From contig NZ_JACLZC010000008.1 in the NCBI RefSeq assembly GCF_016901735.1, forward strand, positions 1-64,000: DNA of 64,000 bases, read 5' to 3'. Positions 9,027 to 17,258 of this stretch are shown piece after piece. Source of the stretch: Pseudoflavonifractor phocaeensis. GTDB taxonomy: Bacteria; Bacillota; Clostridia; Oscillospirales; Oscillospiraceae. Position 1 is the first letter of the stretch, and each line of letters starts with the position of its first letter. The position numbers were made by a program, and so were the translations under genes. The notes below the pieces were generated by a model. That model did no database searches. It was not told where the DNA came from and saw only the letters and a program-made list of their open reading frames with translations.

Positions 9027-9980
9027 ACGGAAGCGGGGAAGGAGGGCGGCGCCGATGATGCCGGCGTCGTTGCCCAGCTCGGCCCGGACCAGGCGGGTGC
9101 GGTGGGCGCTGTTGCGGGCGTAGTCCTCCCGGTTGAGGATGTGGCGCACCGGACCCAGCAGATTTTCGCCCTGGTTGGACAGGCCGCCGCCGATGCAGAA
9201 CACCTCCGGCTGGAGGACGTTGACCAGGCTGGCCACGCCGTTGCCCAGGTACTCGATGAACTCATCCACCACCAGGTTGGCGGCCTGATCACCCTGCTGG
9301 GCGGCGTCGAAGGGGACGCGGCCGTTGACCTTGGCGAGGTCGCCCTCGGCCAGCTGCCAGAGGAGGGAGTCGGGGTACTGGGACATGATTTCACGGGTGC
9401 GGCGAATGAGGGCGGTGGCGGAGCAATAGGTCTCGAAGCAGCCCTGGCGGCCGCAGGTGCAGGGACGCCCGCCCTTTTCAATGACGAAGTGGCCAACCTC
9501 CATGCCGGCGTAGTTGAAGCCGGTGTAGAGCTTGCCGTTAAAGACGGCGCCGCCGCCGATGCCGGTGCCCAGGGTGATGGCCACCATGGAGACACTGCCC
9601 TTGCCGGCGCCGCTGGCGTATTCGCCCAGAGCGGCGGCGTTTGCGTCATTTTCCAGATAGATAGGCAGCTCCATCGGCATATTGCGCCGCACCAGATCGG
9701 AGAGAGGCACGTCCTGGAAGTTCAGATTGCTCCAAAAGCGGACCACGCCGGACACGGGGTCGATGGTGCCGGGGGAGCCGATGCCGATGGAAGCGGCGTC
9801 CCGCAGGGCCAGGCCGGCATTTTCGGCGGCCTGGGTGGCGGCCTGCGCCATGGCGGCGGCCACCAGCGCCTCGCCATCCCGGGGAGTGGGAATGCTGGAA
9901 CGGCCCAGAATCACGCCGTCCTCATCCACGGCGGCGGCGGCAATGTTGGTGCCGCCCAAATCAATGCCCAAATAATACAT
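9024..9980 (-). CDS. glcK: ROK family glucokinase
   Basis: Predicted cytoplasmic ATP-dependent sugar kinase that phosphorylates glucose to glucose-6-phosphate. The 318-residue protein has the N-terminal phosphate motif GIDLGGTNIAAAAVD, the catalytic-site ENDANAAALGE, the LGTGIGGG nucleotide motif, and the zinc-binding CTCGRQGCFE that defines the ROK kinases. No helix-turn-helix is fused, so it is a kinase rather than a repressor. It has its own strong promoter with a palindrome in the spacer (10086-10114), suggesting sugar-responsive repression. The stop codon is formed by the end of a 59-bp repeat module. Glucokinase is the usual annotation; specificity for another hexose cannot be excluded. 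Confidence 0.9.
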   Translation of the reverse strand: MYYLGIDLGGTNIAAAAVDEDGVILGRSSIPTPRDGEALVAAAMAQAATQAAENAGLALRDAASIGIGSPGTIDPVSGVVRFWSNLNFQDVPLSDLVRRNMPMELPIYLENDANAAALGEYASGAGKGSVSMVAITLGTGIGGGAVFNGKLYTGFNYAGMEVGHFVIEKGGRPCTCGRQGCFETYCSATALIRRTREIMSQYPDSLLWQLAEGDLAKVNGRVPFDAAQQGDQAANLVVDEFIEYLGNGVASLVNVLQPEVFCIGGGLSNQGENLLGPVRHILNREDYARNSAHRTRLVRAELGNDAGIIGAALLPRFR

Positions 9981-10085
9981 ACTATGCCCTCACTCTCGAC
10001 AGACCCGCGCACCGTGGGTCAGGGGGCGGGCCTGAATCAGAAAAATCAACACAGCCTCCTGAAAAACAGAATAACTGATAAAGGC

Positions 10086-10114
10086 ATTATACCATATCAT
10101 ATGGTAAAATGCAA
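10086..10114 (-). promoter_or_regulatory. glcK promoter with palindromic operator in the spacer
   Basis: On the minus strand, TTGCAT at 10109-10114, a 17-bp spacer and TATAAT at 10086-10091 form a strong promoter. The palindrome TACCATATCATATGGTA (10090-10106; 8-1-8, perfect) fills the spacer and touches the -10 box, which suits a repressor. It lies over the last codons and stop of the upstream gene on the same strand. Confidence 0.65.
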
Positions 10115-11161
10115 AAGGTCCTTATTGTGTTTGCCGGGGAATTTTCCGTTTTTTACCGCCGGGCAGAGACGGCGGACCAGGCAGCGGGCCAGGAAAACGC
10201 CGCCGCTGACCAGGAGGAAGCCATAAAAGCTCACCGTTCGGCTGACCAGCATGGCGGGCATGACCAGGGCCTGGCCGAACAGGGGGGAGAAGGCGGAGAC
10301 GAAGCCTCCCTCGGCGGGTCCCACCGCGCCGGGGAGGGGGAGAGCGGAGACCGCCACGGTCAGCAGGGCCTGGGTGCCCAGGAAAAGGGCCAGCGGGAGA
10401 CCGGAGCAGCCAAAGGACCGGTAGACCAGATAGGGCACGGCATACAGAGCGGTCAGCTGGACCAGGGCCAGAAGGAGGAGAACGGGGAAGAGCAGGGGCG
10501 CGGTACGCAGGCAGCGGGCCCCGGCGGCGTATTCCTCCAAAAGGGCCTCTGTGTGGAGCTTGTCGCCCAGACCCAGCCGGCGGAGGAGGGCGGAGACCCA
10601 CCCCAGTACCCGGCGGGCCACCGCCGGCCAGAAGAGGCAGCAGAGCATCCCCGCCGTCAGCGCCGTCAGCACGCCGCCGCCGTAGACCAGGAGCGCCCCC
10701 AGTACGCCGCCCATGCGCAGGCGGATTGTGGGGAGGAGCAGCCAGGACAAAAGGCCGTAGAGCAGCGTGGCGATCTGATAGCTGAGGGAGAGGAGGAGCA
10801 TATCCAGGGTCCCATGGGAGGGCGGTATTCCGTCCCGGGACATTTCATAGACCTGCGCGGGCTGTCCGCCTGCCGCCGAAGGGGTCACCGAGCTGACATA
10901 AAAGCCGGTGAAGGAATAGCCCAGACAGCGGCGGTAGGGGACGGCATGGCCCAGACGGGCCAGGATGATGCGGGAGCCCAGGGCCTCCATGGCCACGAAA
11001 AGGGTCATGAGACCGAAGGCGCCGGCGATGTACCAGCCATCCACCCCCCGCAGGGCCTTCCAGATCCCGGCGGGGGACTGCTCATGAAAGAGGGCCCAGG
11101 CGGTAAGCCCCATGAGCACCAGGAGAAGCACGACGCCCCAGCGGCGTCCCCGGCGGCCCAT
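10097..11161 (-). CDS. Flippase-like (LPG synthase TM / UPF0104) membrane protein
   Basis: A 354-residue polytopic membrane protein related to the flippase half of MprF and to AglD/YbhN proteins. About seven to eight hydrophobic segments are visible. Landmarks are the N-terminal MGRRGRRWGVVLLLVLMGLT, the conserved region GYSFTGFYVSSVTPSAAGGQ with the P-S-x-x-G-G pattern of the family, and the later LPLPGAVGPAEGGF. I chose the ATG at 11161 because it overlaps the stop of the glucosyltransferase gene by 1 nt (TGATG), implying translational coupling. With that neighbour it may move or organise a glycolipid; the substrate is unknown. Confidence 0.85.
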   Translation of the reverse strand: MGRRGRRWGVVLLLVLMGLTAWALFHEQSPAGIWKALRGVDGWYIAGAFGLMTLFVAMEALGSRIILARLGHAVPYRRCLGYSFTGFYVSSVTPSAAGGQPAQVYEMSRDGIPPSHGTLDMLLLSLSYQIATLLYGLLSWLLLPTIRLRMGGVLGALLVYGGGVLTALTAGMLCCLFWPAVARRVLGWVSALLRRLGLGDKLHTEALLEEYAAGARCLRTAPLLFPVLLLLALVQLTALYAVPYLVYRSFGCSGLPLALFLGTQALLTVAVSALPLPGAVGPAEGGFVSAFSPLFGQALVMPAMLVSRTVSFYGFLLVSGGVFLARCLVRRLCPAVKNGKFPGKHNKDLLHFTI

Positions 11162-12246
11162 CAGCTCACCTGCCTGCCCAGGGAGGAGACCAGATGCACA
11201 AAGCTCTCCTCCTCCAGCTGGGCTTTCCGGCGGCGCATCCGGCGGGATATGCGCTCCAGAGACACGGTGTCGCGGATCAGCTGGCACACGCTCTCCACAC
11301 ACTGTCCGTCAGAGCTCCCCGCCATCCGTGCCAATCCGGCCTGAATGAGGAACCGGGCGTTTTCCCGCTCCTGGGCCAGTGTGGGCGTCCAGAGCAGCAT
11401 GGGCAGCTCGGCGGAGATGCTCTCAAAGACGGTGATGCCCCCCGGCTTGGAGAGGAGCAGCTCGGCCTGGGCCATGTAGTCAAAGACCCGCTCGGTGTAT
11501 CCCACCGCCGTAATGTTGGGGTAGCGGCCGGACAGGTGCTCCAGCAGCCGCTGATTGCCGCCGGTGAGGACGGTCACATGGATGTCAGACTGGGCGGCCA
11601 GCTTTTTGTAAAATCCCTCTCCCCAGGGGACCAGACCCAGGCCTCCTCCCATCACCAGCAGCTGCCGGGAACCGGAGACGGGCCGGCGGACCAGCTGCTT
11701 GAACTCGGGCCGGACCGGGATGCCGGTGACGAAAATACGCGCCGGGTCCACCCCACGGCCGGCCAGCTGGCGGCGCAGCTCCGGGCTGCCCACCAGATAG
11801 GCGTCGGTTTCCGGATAGATCCATTCGGCGTGCTGGGAGAAGTCGGTGACGCAGGTAATGAGGGGGACGGAGGCGCCGCCCTGACGGCGGCAATGGGCGG
11901 TCAGCCGGGCGCAGAGGGGATGGGTGGCCACCACCGCGTCGGGATGGAATTCCCGCAGCAGGGCGGACATGGCCTCCCGCATGGGGCGCTCCAGCGGGGC
12001 GGGATGGTCGTCGGCCAGCAGGTCGGACATGCGGTAATAAGTATTAAAAATCCCCGCGCCGTAGGTCACAAGCATGCGAAAGGCATGGTACATGGCCTCT
12101 GAACTGGAGCCGGGCATGGCGTAGGAGAAGAAATCCACCACCTGGACCCGCATGGCGGGATAAGCGGCCAGAAGCTGCTGGCGCAGCGCCCGCGCGGCGG
12201 AGCAATGGCCCGCGCCGAAGCGGCCGGTCAGGATGAGGATAGTCAT
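11161..12246 (-). CDS. Diacylglycerol glucosyltransferase (MGDG synthase/UgtP-like, GT28)
   Basis: Predicted membrane-associated glycosyltransferase that adds sugar from a UDP-sugar to diacylglycerol, giving glycolipid membrane and lipoteichoic-acid anchors. The 361 residues begin with LILTGRFGAGHCSAARALR, the glycine/histidine-rich acceptor motif of MGDG synthases and UgtP. A TDFSQHAEWI segment follows, then a GT-B C-terminal domain with LVMGGGLGL and LLSKPGGITVFESISAELPML, the donor-binding motif. A Shine-Dalgarno (AAGGAGGGAG) precedes the ATG. It is the first gene of a two-gene unit with the flippase-like protein; an LTA-synthase-like gene lies 7 kb away. Confidence 0.88.
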   Translation of the reverse strand: MTILILTGRFGAGHCSAARALRQQLLAAYPAMRVQVVDFFSYAMPGSSSEAMYHAFRMLVTYGAGIFNTYYRMSDLLADDHPAPLERPMREAMSALLREFHPDAVVATHPLCARLTAHCRRQGGASVPLITCVTDFSQHAEWIYPETDAYLVGSPELRRQLAGRGVDPARIFVTGIPVRPEFKQLVRRPVSGSRQLLVMGGGLGLVPWGEGFYKKLAAQSDIHVTVLTGGNQRLLEHLSGRYPNITAVGYTERVFDYMAQAELLLSKPGGITVFESISAELPMLLWTPTLAQERENARFLIQAGLARMAGSSDGQCVESVCQLIRDTVSLERISRRMRRRKAQLEEESFVHLVSSLGRQVS

Positions 12247-12384
12247 AAACGCTCCCTCCTTGTTCTCTGGATGCCTCTACTATAACAGAAAAATCTTTTG
12301 GATATACTGGCACAAAATTAAAGACTTTCTTAAATTGCGGTAAAATTTCCCCATACCCCGGGCCTGGAGAAGAGGAGGCGGGTT

Positions 12385-12401
12385 TTTAGGAAGAATTTAG
12401 G
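12385..12401 (+). promoter_or_regulatory. 11-bp-period direct repeat (OmpR/PhoB-type site)
   Basis: TTTAGG occurs at 12385-12390 and 12396-12401, exactly 11 bp apart. This is the spacing recognised by tandem OmpR-family winged helices. A weak -10 (TACCAT, 12411-12416) lies downstream and the repeat takes the place of a -35 box. Autoregulation by the response regulator at 12484 is inferred. Confidence 0.45.
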
Positions 12402-12437
12402 TTGAGATGTTACCATAGCGGCATAGCGGGAAAAAAG

Positions 12438-12464
12438 CGTCCGGACGGCGTCACGCCCGGACGG
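12438..12464 (+). other. Leader hairpin before the OmpR-type regulator
   Basis: CGTCCG pairs with CGGACG and, inside that, GGCGT pairs with ACGCC, giving a stable two-part hairpin. It ends about 20 nt before the start codon and 9 nt before the GGAGG Shine-Dalgarno. No T-run follows, so it is not a simple terminator. Confidence 0.4.
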
Positions 12465-12483
12465 TAAATTTGGAGGAACGATT

Positions 12484-13161
12484 ATGCACATTCTGATTAT
12501 AGAGGACGAAAAAAGACTGGCCGAGACGTTGGCCCAGATTATGGAGGAGCAGCGCTATCAGACCGAGATCGTCAACAACGGCGCGGACGGGTTGGACTAT
12601 GCCCTGTCGGGACAGTACGATCTGGTGCTGCTGGATGTGATGCTGCCCAAGCTGGACGGCCTGGAGGTGGCAAAGCGGCTGCGGGAGGCCCATATCTCCA
12701 CCCCCATTTTGATGCTCACCGCCCGGGACGAGATCGAGGACAAGATCAGCGGGCTGGACTGCGGGGCGGACGATTACATGACCAAGCCCTTTGATTCCGG
12801 CGAGCTGCTGGCCAGAGTGCGGGCCCTGACCCGCCGCCAGGGGGAGGTGCTGGCCCAGTGCCTGACGGTGTCCGATCTGACCCTCAATCTCTCCACCCGG
12901 TGCCTCTCCTGCGCGGGCCGGTCGGTCCGCCTGGGCTTTAAGGAGTTCGACGTGCTCCGCCTGCTCATGTCGGCCCCAAAGGCCGTCATTCCCAAGGAGG
13001 ACATCATCACCAAGGTGTGGGGGATGGAGTCCGACGCCGAGGACAACAACGTGGAGGTCTACATCTCCTTTCTGCGTAAAAAGCTGAGCTTTCTCAATTC
13101 CAGGGTGACCATCGGCACGGTGCGCAAGGTGGGCTATCATCTGGAGTTCCCGCTGAGCTGA
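12484..13161 (+). CDS. OmpR/PhoB family response regulator
   Basis: A 225-residue transcription regulator. The receiver domain has E7/D8, phospho-acceptor Asp51 (LVLLDVMLP), the Thr of LMLTARDE and the Lys of YMTKPF. The C-terminal winged helix (about 130-225) includes LGFKEFDVLRLLMS and EVYISFLRKKL, typical of OmpR-type DNA binding. The kinase gene follows 13 bp downstream. A TTTAGG direct repeat with 11-bp spacing upstream of the gene suggests autoregulation. The signal and regulon are unknown. Confidence 0.95.
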   Translation: MHILIIEDEKRLAETLAQIMEEQRYQTEIVNNGADGLDYALSGQYDLVLLDVMLPKLDGLEVAKRLREAHISTPILMLTARDEIEDKISGLDCGADDYMTKPFDSGELLARVRALTRRQGEVLAQCLTVSDLTLNLSTRCLSCAGRSVRLGFKEFDVLRLLMSAPKAVIPKEDIITKVWGMESDAEDNNVEVYISFLRKKLSFLNSRVTIGTVRKVGYHLEFPLS

Positions 13162-13174
13162 GGGGGGAGCGGCC

Positions 13175-14467
13175 ATGCTGCGCAAGCTGCGATACAAGTT
13201 TATCCTGACCAATATGCTCCTGGTGAGTCTGGTGCTGCTGGGGGTGTTCAGCGGCCTGCTTTGGTACAACGCCAAATGGCTGGAGAAGGAGAGCCTCTCC
13301 ACCATGCGCGCGGCGATGGAATGGGAGGAGGGAGACCCCGCCCGGTTTGAGCTGGACGTCCCGCCCGTCCGGGAGCAGCAGGAGGACGTCCTGGAAAAGC
13401 GGCAGCTGGCCATGCTCTCCGTCTTTGCCGTGGAGGTGGACGAGACGGGAGAGATACTGTCCTGCCACAGTCTGGACAGCGTCAGCGTCTCGGAGGAGCT
13501 GATGGAGCAGGCGGTTTCGGCGGCGCTGGCCGACGGACAGAGCAGCGGCACGCTGGAGAGCCTCCATCTGCGCTATCTGGTGCGGACGCGGCAGGACGGG
13601 AGCAAATCCATGGCCTTTTTGGATCGGGGCTGGGAGTGGTCCACCACGTTGGGGCTGATCCTGGTGGCGCTGCCGGTGGGGATCGTAGCCCTGCTGTGCT
13701 TTTTCCTGGTGAGTTTTTTCCTCTCCACCCTGGCCCTCCGGCCGGTGAGTCAGGCCTGGGAGCAGCAGCGGCAGTTTGTGGCCGACGCCTCTCACGAGCT
13801 CAAGACCCCCATTACGGTGATTCTGGCCAACGCGGGGCTGCTGATGGCCCATCCGGACGACACGATGGCCAACCAGAAAAAATGGATCACCTTTATCCAG
13901 GAAGAGGGCACGCGGATGCGGGGGCTGGTGGAGGATATGCTGTTTCTGGCCAAAAACGACGCCGCCCGGCAAAACGGGCCCATGACCCGGCTGTCCATGA
14001 GCGAGCTGGTGACCGGCTGCGTGCTGCCCTTTGAGCCGGTGGCCTTTGAGGCCGGGGTGGCGCTGGAGAGCGACATCGAGCCGGAGTTGAGTCTGGACGG
14101 GGATGAGAGCCAGCTCAAGCGGCTGGTACTCATTTTGCTGGACAACGCGGTCAAATACGCCGGAAAGGGCGGAAAGGTGTGCGTCACGCTGCGCAAGAGC
14201 CAGGACCGGCTGGCGCTGTCGGTGCGCAACAGCGGCAATCCCATCCCACCGGAGCACCTGCCCCATATTTTTGAGCGCTTCTACCGGGCGGACAGCGCCC
14301 GCTCCCGGGAGCAGGGCGGATATGGTCTGGGACTGGCCATCGCAAAGGCCATCGTGCAGAGCCACAGAGGGCGGATCACCGCCGAAAGCGACGCCGTCCA
14401 GGGGACCGTGTTCACCGCGGTTTTACCTACGGAGAGGAAAAAAGACTGGGTGGATCTGTTCTGCTGA
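13175..14467 (+). CDS. Sensor histidine kinase (HisKA type)
   Basis: A 430-residue membrane kinase. Two membrane helices (about 9-29 and 155-185) flank an extracytoplasmic domain of about 120 residues rich in Glu and Ser. The HisKA domain follows, with phospho-acceptor His207 in DASHELKTPIT, then the N box ILLDNAVKYAGKG, and the YGLGLAIAK and GTVFTAVLP boxes of HATPase_c. It pairs with the preceding regulator. A strong bidirectional hairpin terminator lies 9 bp after the stop codon. There is no clear linked target operon; the stimulus is unknown. Confidence 0.95.
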   Translation: MLRKLRYKFILTNMLLVSLVLLGVFSGLLWYNAKWLEKESLSTMRAAMEWEEGDPARFELDVPPVREQQEDVLEKRQLAMLSVFAVEVDETGEILSCHSLDSVSVSEELMEQAVSAALADGQSSGTLESLHLRYLVRTRQDGSKSMAFLDRGWEWSTTLGLILVALPVGIVALLCFFLVSFFLSTLALRPVSQAWEQQRQFVADASHELKTPITVILANAGLLMAHPDDTMANQKKWITFIQEEGTRMRGLVEDMLFLAKNDAARQNGPMTRLSMSELVTGCVLPFEPVAFEAGVALESDIEPELSLDGDESQLKRLVLILLDNAVKYAGKGGKVCVTLRKSQDRLALSVRNSGNPIPPEHLPHIFERFYRADSARSREQGGYGLGLAIAKAIVQSHRGRITAESDAVQGTVFTAVLPTERKKDWVDLFC

Positions 14468-14475
14468 CGGCACAA

Positions 14476-14517
14476 AAAAGACGGCTATGAGGCGTAAAAG
14501 CTTCATAGCCGTCTTTT
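14476..14517. terminator. Bidirectional terminator between convergent genes
   Basis: AAAAGACGGCTATGA (14476-14490) pairs with TCATAGCCGTCTTTT (14503-14517) around a 12-nt loop, with A and T tracts on both sides. It serves the kinase gene on the plus strand and the ABC operon on the minus strand. Confidence 0.85.
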
Positions 14518-14531
14518 ATAGCGTACAGACC

Positions 14532-15122
14532 TTATGGAGCGGGCGGCGGGACGAGACGCAGGGGCGGGCCGTCCAGCCAGACCACGCTTTGGCACAGGGC
14601 CAGAAGTTCCGGCTCGTGGCCGGAGAGGAGAATGGGGACGGACAGTTCCCTCATCCGGGTCAGGATGCGCTTTGCTCTGTCCCGGTCCACGCCGGTGAAA
14701 GGCTCGTCCAGCAGGAAAAGGCCGCCGCCGCAGGCCAGCGCCCGGGCCAGGGCCAGACGGCGGCGCATCCCGCCGGAGAGCTGGGCCGGACGGGCGTGCT
14801 CCTCGCCGGTCAGCTCCACCAGCGCCAGCCAATGGGCCGCCTCCTGCCGTCTGCCGCGGGGAAGAACGTCGGTCAAATGCTCCTCCGCCGTGCGCCAGGG
14901 CAGCAGCCGGTCCTCCTGGAAGAGCATGGTCACCGGGCCGGGAAGGACAGCCGTCCCCTCGTCGGGGCGCTGCAAGCCGGCCAGGACCCGCAGCAGCGTG
15001 GTCTTGCCGCATCCGGAGGGGCCGGACAGGCCTACGATGCCGCGCTCGGGAAGCTGGAGGGAAAAGTGGTGCAGGACCTCCTTTTCGCCAAAACGAACGG
15101 TAATATTTTGGACGGAAATCAC
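14532..15122 (-). CDS. ABC transporter ATP-binding protein (SsuB/TauB-like)
   Basis: Cytoplasmic ATPase of an ABC uptake system. It has 196 residues, somewhat short for the family. The Walker A motif is [11 protein letters not shown], the Q loop is [10 protein letters not shown] (the ED-R-LLPW form typical of nitrate/sulfonate/taurine-type importers), the signature is [15 protein letters not shown], and the Walker B motif is [12 protein letters not shown]. The start overlaps the permease stop by 4 nt (ATGA). Substrate class is inferred from the family and is not proven. Confidence 0.9.
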   Translation of the reverse strand: MISVQNITVRFGEKEVLHHFSLQLPERGIVGLSGPSGCGKTTLLRVLAGLQRPDEGTAVLPGPVTMLFQEDRLLPWRTAEEHLTDVLPRGRRQEAAHWLALVELTGEEHARPAQLSGGMRRRLALARALACGGGLFLLDEPFTGVDRDRAKRILTRMRELSVPILLSGHEPELLALCQSVVWLDGPPLRLVPPPAP

Positions 15123-15865
15123 CCTTTGTCACCACCCTTCAGCCGGAGGAGCAGGGCCGCCAGACCCCGTTCCATGAGAAAGCTGAGGGCCAGCACCACC
15201 AGAGTCCAGGCAAAGAGCTCCGGCGTTTCCAGATAATATTTGGAGTAGTAGACCTGGGTGCCGATGGCCTGCTTTGGAATGCACAGCACCTCAGCGGCCA
15301 CACCGGCCTTCCAGGCAAGGCCCAGGGCGGTATGACAGCCGCTGGCAAAGTAGGGGAGCACCGAGGGAATATAGACCAGCTTTACCGTTTTCCAGCGGCC
15401 GAAGCGGTAGACCTTGGCGGCTTCCAGCAGCAGCGGGTCCGTCTGCCGGATGCCCTGGGACACGTTGCCCCACACCACCGGAAGGACCATCAGGGCGGAG
15501 ACCGCCACCGGCACCCGGTTAGTGTAGACCCACAAAAGGACCAGCAGGCTGAAGGAGGCCACCGGAATGGCGCGAATCACCCGGATGGCCGGGGTCAGAA
15601 TGGCGTCGGCCCAGTCCCAGGCGGTGGTGAGCACCGCCAGCAGGGCGCCCAGAAGGGTACCCAACAGCATCCCGGCAAAAATACGCAGCAGGGAAGCCAG
15701 AATGGTCTGCCAGAAGGAGGCGGTGGCGCCCAGAGCGGCCAGCGTTTCCGCCACCTTGCGCGGTCCGGGCAGCAGGAACTCGGCATTGACCCGCCAGGCG
15801 GCAAAGGCCCATACCGCCAGCCAAAAGAGCAGCGCCGCCAGGACCCGTATTGTTTTATCCCTCAT
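15119..15865 (-). CDS. ABC transporter permease (SsuC/TauC-like)
   Basis: A 248-residue inner-membrane permease with about six helices and the conserved cytoplasmic EAA-type loop ([20 protein letters not shown]), in which the ATPase docks. The start is the ATG at 15865, preceded by AGGAGGAATT. It belongs with the binding protein at 16185-17237 and the ATPase at 14532. The 319-bp gap to the binding protein gene is filled by hairpin repeats, which is unusual inside a transport operon and could uncouple their expression. Confidence 0.9.
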   Translation of the reverse strand: MRDKTIRVLAALLFWLAVWAFAAWRVNAEFLLPGPRKVAETLAALGATASFWQTILASLLRIFAGMLLGTLLGALLAVLTTAWDWADAILTPAIRVIRAIPVASFSLLVLLWVYTNRVPVAVSALMVLPVVWGNVSQGIRQTDPLLLEAAKVYRFGRWKTVKLVYIPSVLPYFASGCHTALGLAWKAGVAAEVLCIPKQAIGTQVYYSKYYLETPELFAWTLVVLALSFLMERGLAALLLRLKGGDKG

Positions 15866-15899
15866 AATTCCTCCTGATCGAGCCGCTGCGCGCGGGGCG

Positions 15900-15927
15900 C
15901 CAGGCCCTTTTCCCGAAAAGGGCCTGG
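15900..15927. repeat. Perfect 12-bp hairpin
   Basis: CCAGGCCCTTTT pairs with AAAAGGGCCTGG around the loop CCCG. It could act as a terminator, but it lies just upstream of a second hairpin and resembles a small dispersed repeat. Confidence 0.6.
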
Positions 15928-15937
15928 ACCAAAAGGG

Positions 15938-15962
15938 GACAAGGGGGGATACCCCCCTTGTC
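15938..15962. repeat. Perfect 11-bp hairpin
   Basis: GACAAGGGGGG pairs with CCCCCCTTGTC around an ATA loop. There is no U-run on either side, so a repetitive element is more likely than a terminator. Confidence 0.6.
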
Positions 15963-16051
15963 AATCCCCCAGGTGCGCCGAGGCCGGGTGATGACAGGTA
16001 CCCGTTCCCCCGCAGTTGCCACCTACATACAGAAATAAGACGTTTTTTGCG

Positions 16052-16091
16052 AAACTTACCGGACGAGCGCTTTATGAAAGCTTTCTTTGCC
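16052..16091. repeat. 40-bp direct repeat, copy 1
   Basis: The copy starts AAACTTACCGGACGAGCGC and ends in CTTTCTTTGCC. It is identical to 16104-16143. A 12-bp spacer (GTCCGGTTTTGC) separates the copies. Confidence 0.8.
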
Positions 16092-16103
16092 GTCCGGTTT
16101 TGC

Positions 16104-16143
16104 AAACTTACCGGACGAGCGCTTTATGAAAGCTTTCTTTGCC
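16104..16143. repeat. 40-bp direct repeat, copy 2
   Basis: Identical to 16052-16091. Its last 15 bases (from 16129) are also the beginning of the 59-bp hairpin module, so copy 1 carries a truncated module start. This suggests local duplication or slippage. Confidence 0.8.
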
Positions 16144-16187
16144 TACTTTCTTTCTCGAAAGAAAGTAGGGCGAAAGAAAGTAAGTTA
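16129..16187 (-). repeat. 59-bp hairpin module ending on a stop codon, copy B
   Basis: Same length and layout as 8968-9026, differing at four positions. The stem pair at module positions 17 and 38 is A-T here and C-G in copy A, so pairing is preserved. The last three bases are the TAA stop of the ABC binding-protein gene on the minus strand. Confidence 0.75.
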
Positions 16188-17237
16188 GGGCATGTAGTAG
16201 AAGGCGTCGTCGGGGATGCTGCCGCCGATGGAGGAGGGATCAGCGTCCCACAGGACCTGATAGTACTCCTGGATGCTGAGCATATCCGAACCGGTGATGC
16301 AGACCAGATTGGCCTGGGGGATGGCGGCCTTGGCGATGGGCTCCTTGGGCACGATGCCGGCCTCCACCACCAGGGCGGCGGCCTCATCGGGGTTATCCCG
16401 GACATAGGCGATGGAGTCGGCGTATTCCTCCAGGAAGTTTTCCACCGCCTGGGGATTTTCCTGGGCAAATTCGGTGCGCACCACCACGCAGCCCATGGTC
16501 ATGGTGCCTTCCGCGCCCGTCTGGGTCCAGGCGTCGTTGAGGTCGATGGCGGCGCGGATGTCGCTGCTCTGCATGAGCACCGAGGTGGCGGCGGGCACAG
16601 GCAGCATGGCCACGTCGGCGTCGCCGGAGAGCATCAGGGCGGAGACCTCCTCACCGGTGGCCTTCCACTCGATGGTCACGTCAACGCCGGGCTCCAGACC
16701 GTTGGCGCGGAGCAGGTAATTGAGCACATACTCGGGGTTGGCGCCCTGGCCGGTGGCATAGACCGTCTTGCCGGCCAGATCGGCGATGGACTGGATGCTG
16801 TCGCCGTTTTCCAGGATGTAGAGCACGCCCAGGGTGTTGAGGGCCAGCATCTGGATGGCGCCGTTGGTCTTATTATAGAGGGTGGCGGCCACATTGGTGG
16901 GGAGGGCGGCGATGTCCAGCTCGCCGCTGGTCAGCTTGCCGGTGAGGTCGGTGGGCTGGGCGGCCACGGTGACGGTGTAGTCGTTCAGGGTAAGGCCGTC
17001 GGTGTTGTCCGCCATCAGCTTGGCGGCGCCCATACCGGTGGGACCGCTGAGCATGGCCAGGTTGACGGCGGGCCGGTCGGCGGAGACGGTGGGTTCCGCG
17101 GAGGGCTGGGCGCTCTCAATCACCGGCGCGGCGGAGGGGGTGGACGTGGGATCGGCGTTCTGAGGGGCGCAGCCGGCCAGCAGACCGGTCAGCAGGGCCA
17201 GCGCCAGGAGCAGGGCGGACATACGGGTGCGATTCAT
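16185..17237 (-). CDS. ABC transporter substrate-binding lipoprotein (NMT1/SsuA-like)
   Basis: Extracellular solute-binding protein of the ABC system at 14532-15865. A lipoprotein signal peptide (MNRTRMSALLLALALLTGLLAGC) ends in the lipobox LAGC and is followed by a Ser/Pro/Thr-rich linker. The mature part has the periplasmic-binding fold with LAMLSGPTGMGAAKLM and LAGKTVYATGQGANPEYVL. I chose the ATG at 17237 rather than 17258 because it follows GGAAAGGA and gives a clean signal peptide. The ligand is unknown; the family takes up sulfonates, nitrate, thiamine precursors and similar small molecules. The Crp/Fnr gene lies just upstream, ending 21 bp before the start. Confidence 0.88.
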   Translation of the reverse strand: MNRTRMSALLLALALLTGLLAGCAPQNADPTSTPSAAPVIESAQPSAEPTVSADRPAVNLAMLSGPTGMGAAKLMADNTDGLTLNDYTVTVAAQPTDLTGKLTSGELDIAALPTNVAATLYNKTNGAIQMLALNTLGVLYILENGDSIQSIADLAGKTVYATGQGANPEYVLNYLLRANGLEPGVDVTIEWKATGEEVSALMLSGDADVAMLPVPAATSVLMQSSDIRAAIDLNDAWTQTGAEGTMTMGCVVVRTEFAQENPQAVENFLEEYADSIAYVRDNPDEAAALVVEAGIVPKEPIAKAAIPQANLVCITGSDMLSIQEYYQVLWDADPSSIGGSIPDDAFYYMP

Positions 17238-17258
17238 ACAAAGATCAATCCTTTCCAT

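Larger units (their letters stand above)
15866..16184. other. 319-bp intergenic block made of repeats
   Basis: There is no credible gene here. The block holds two perfect hairpins (15900-15927 and 15938-15962), a non-hairpin stretch, a 40-bp direct repeat (16052-16091 and 16104-16143) and a copy of the 59-bp hairpin module that overlaps the next gene's stop codon. It separates the binding-protein gene from its permease gene. Confidence 0.7.

Noticed and set aside
16052-16143. Possible short CRISPR array
   Set aside because: There are only two copies, a 12-bp spacer and no cas genes. It is a local direct repeat.
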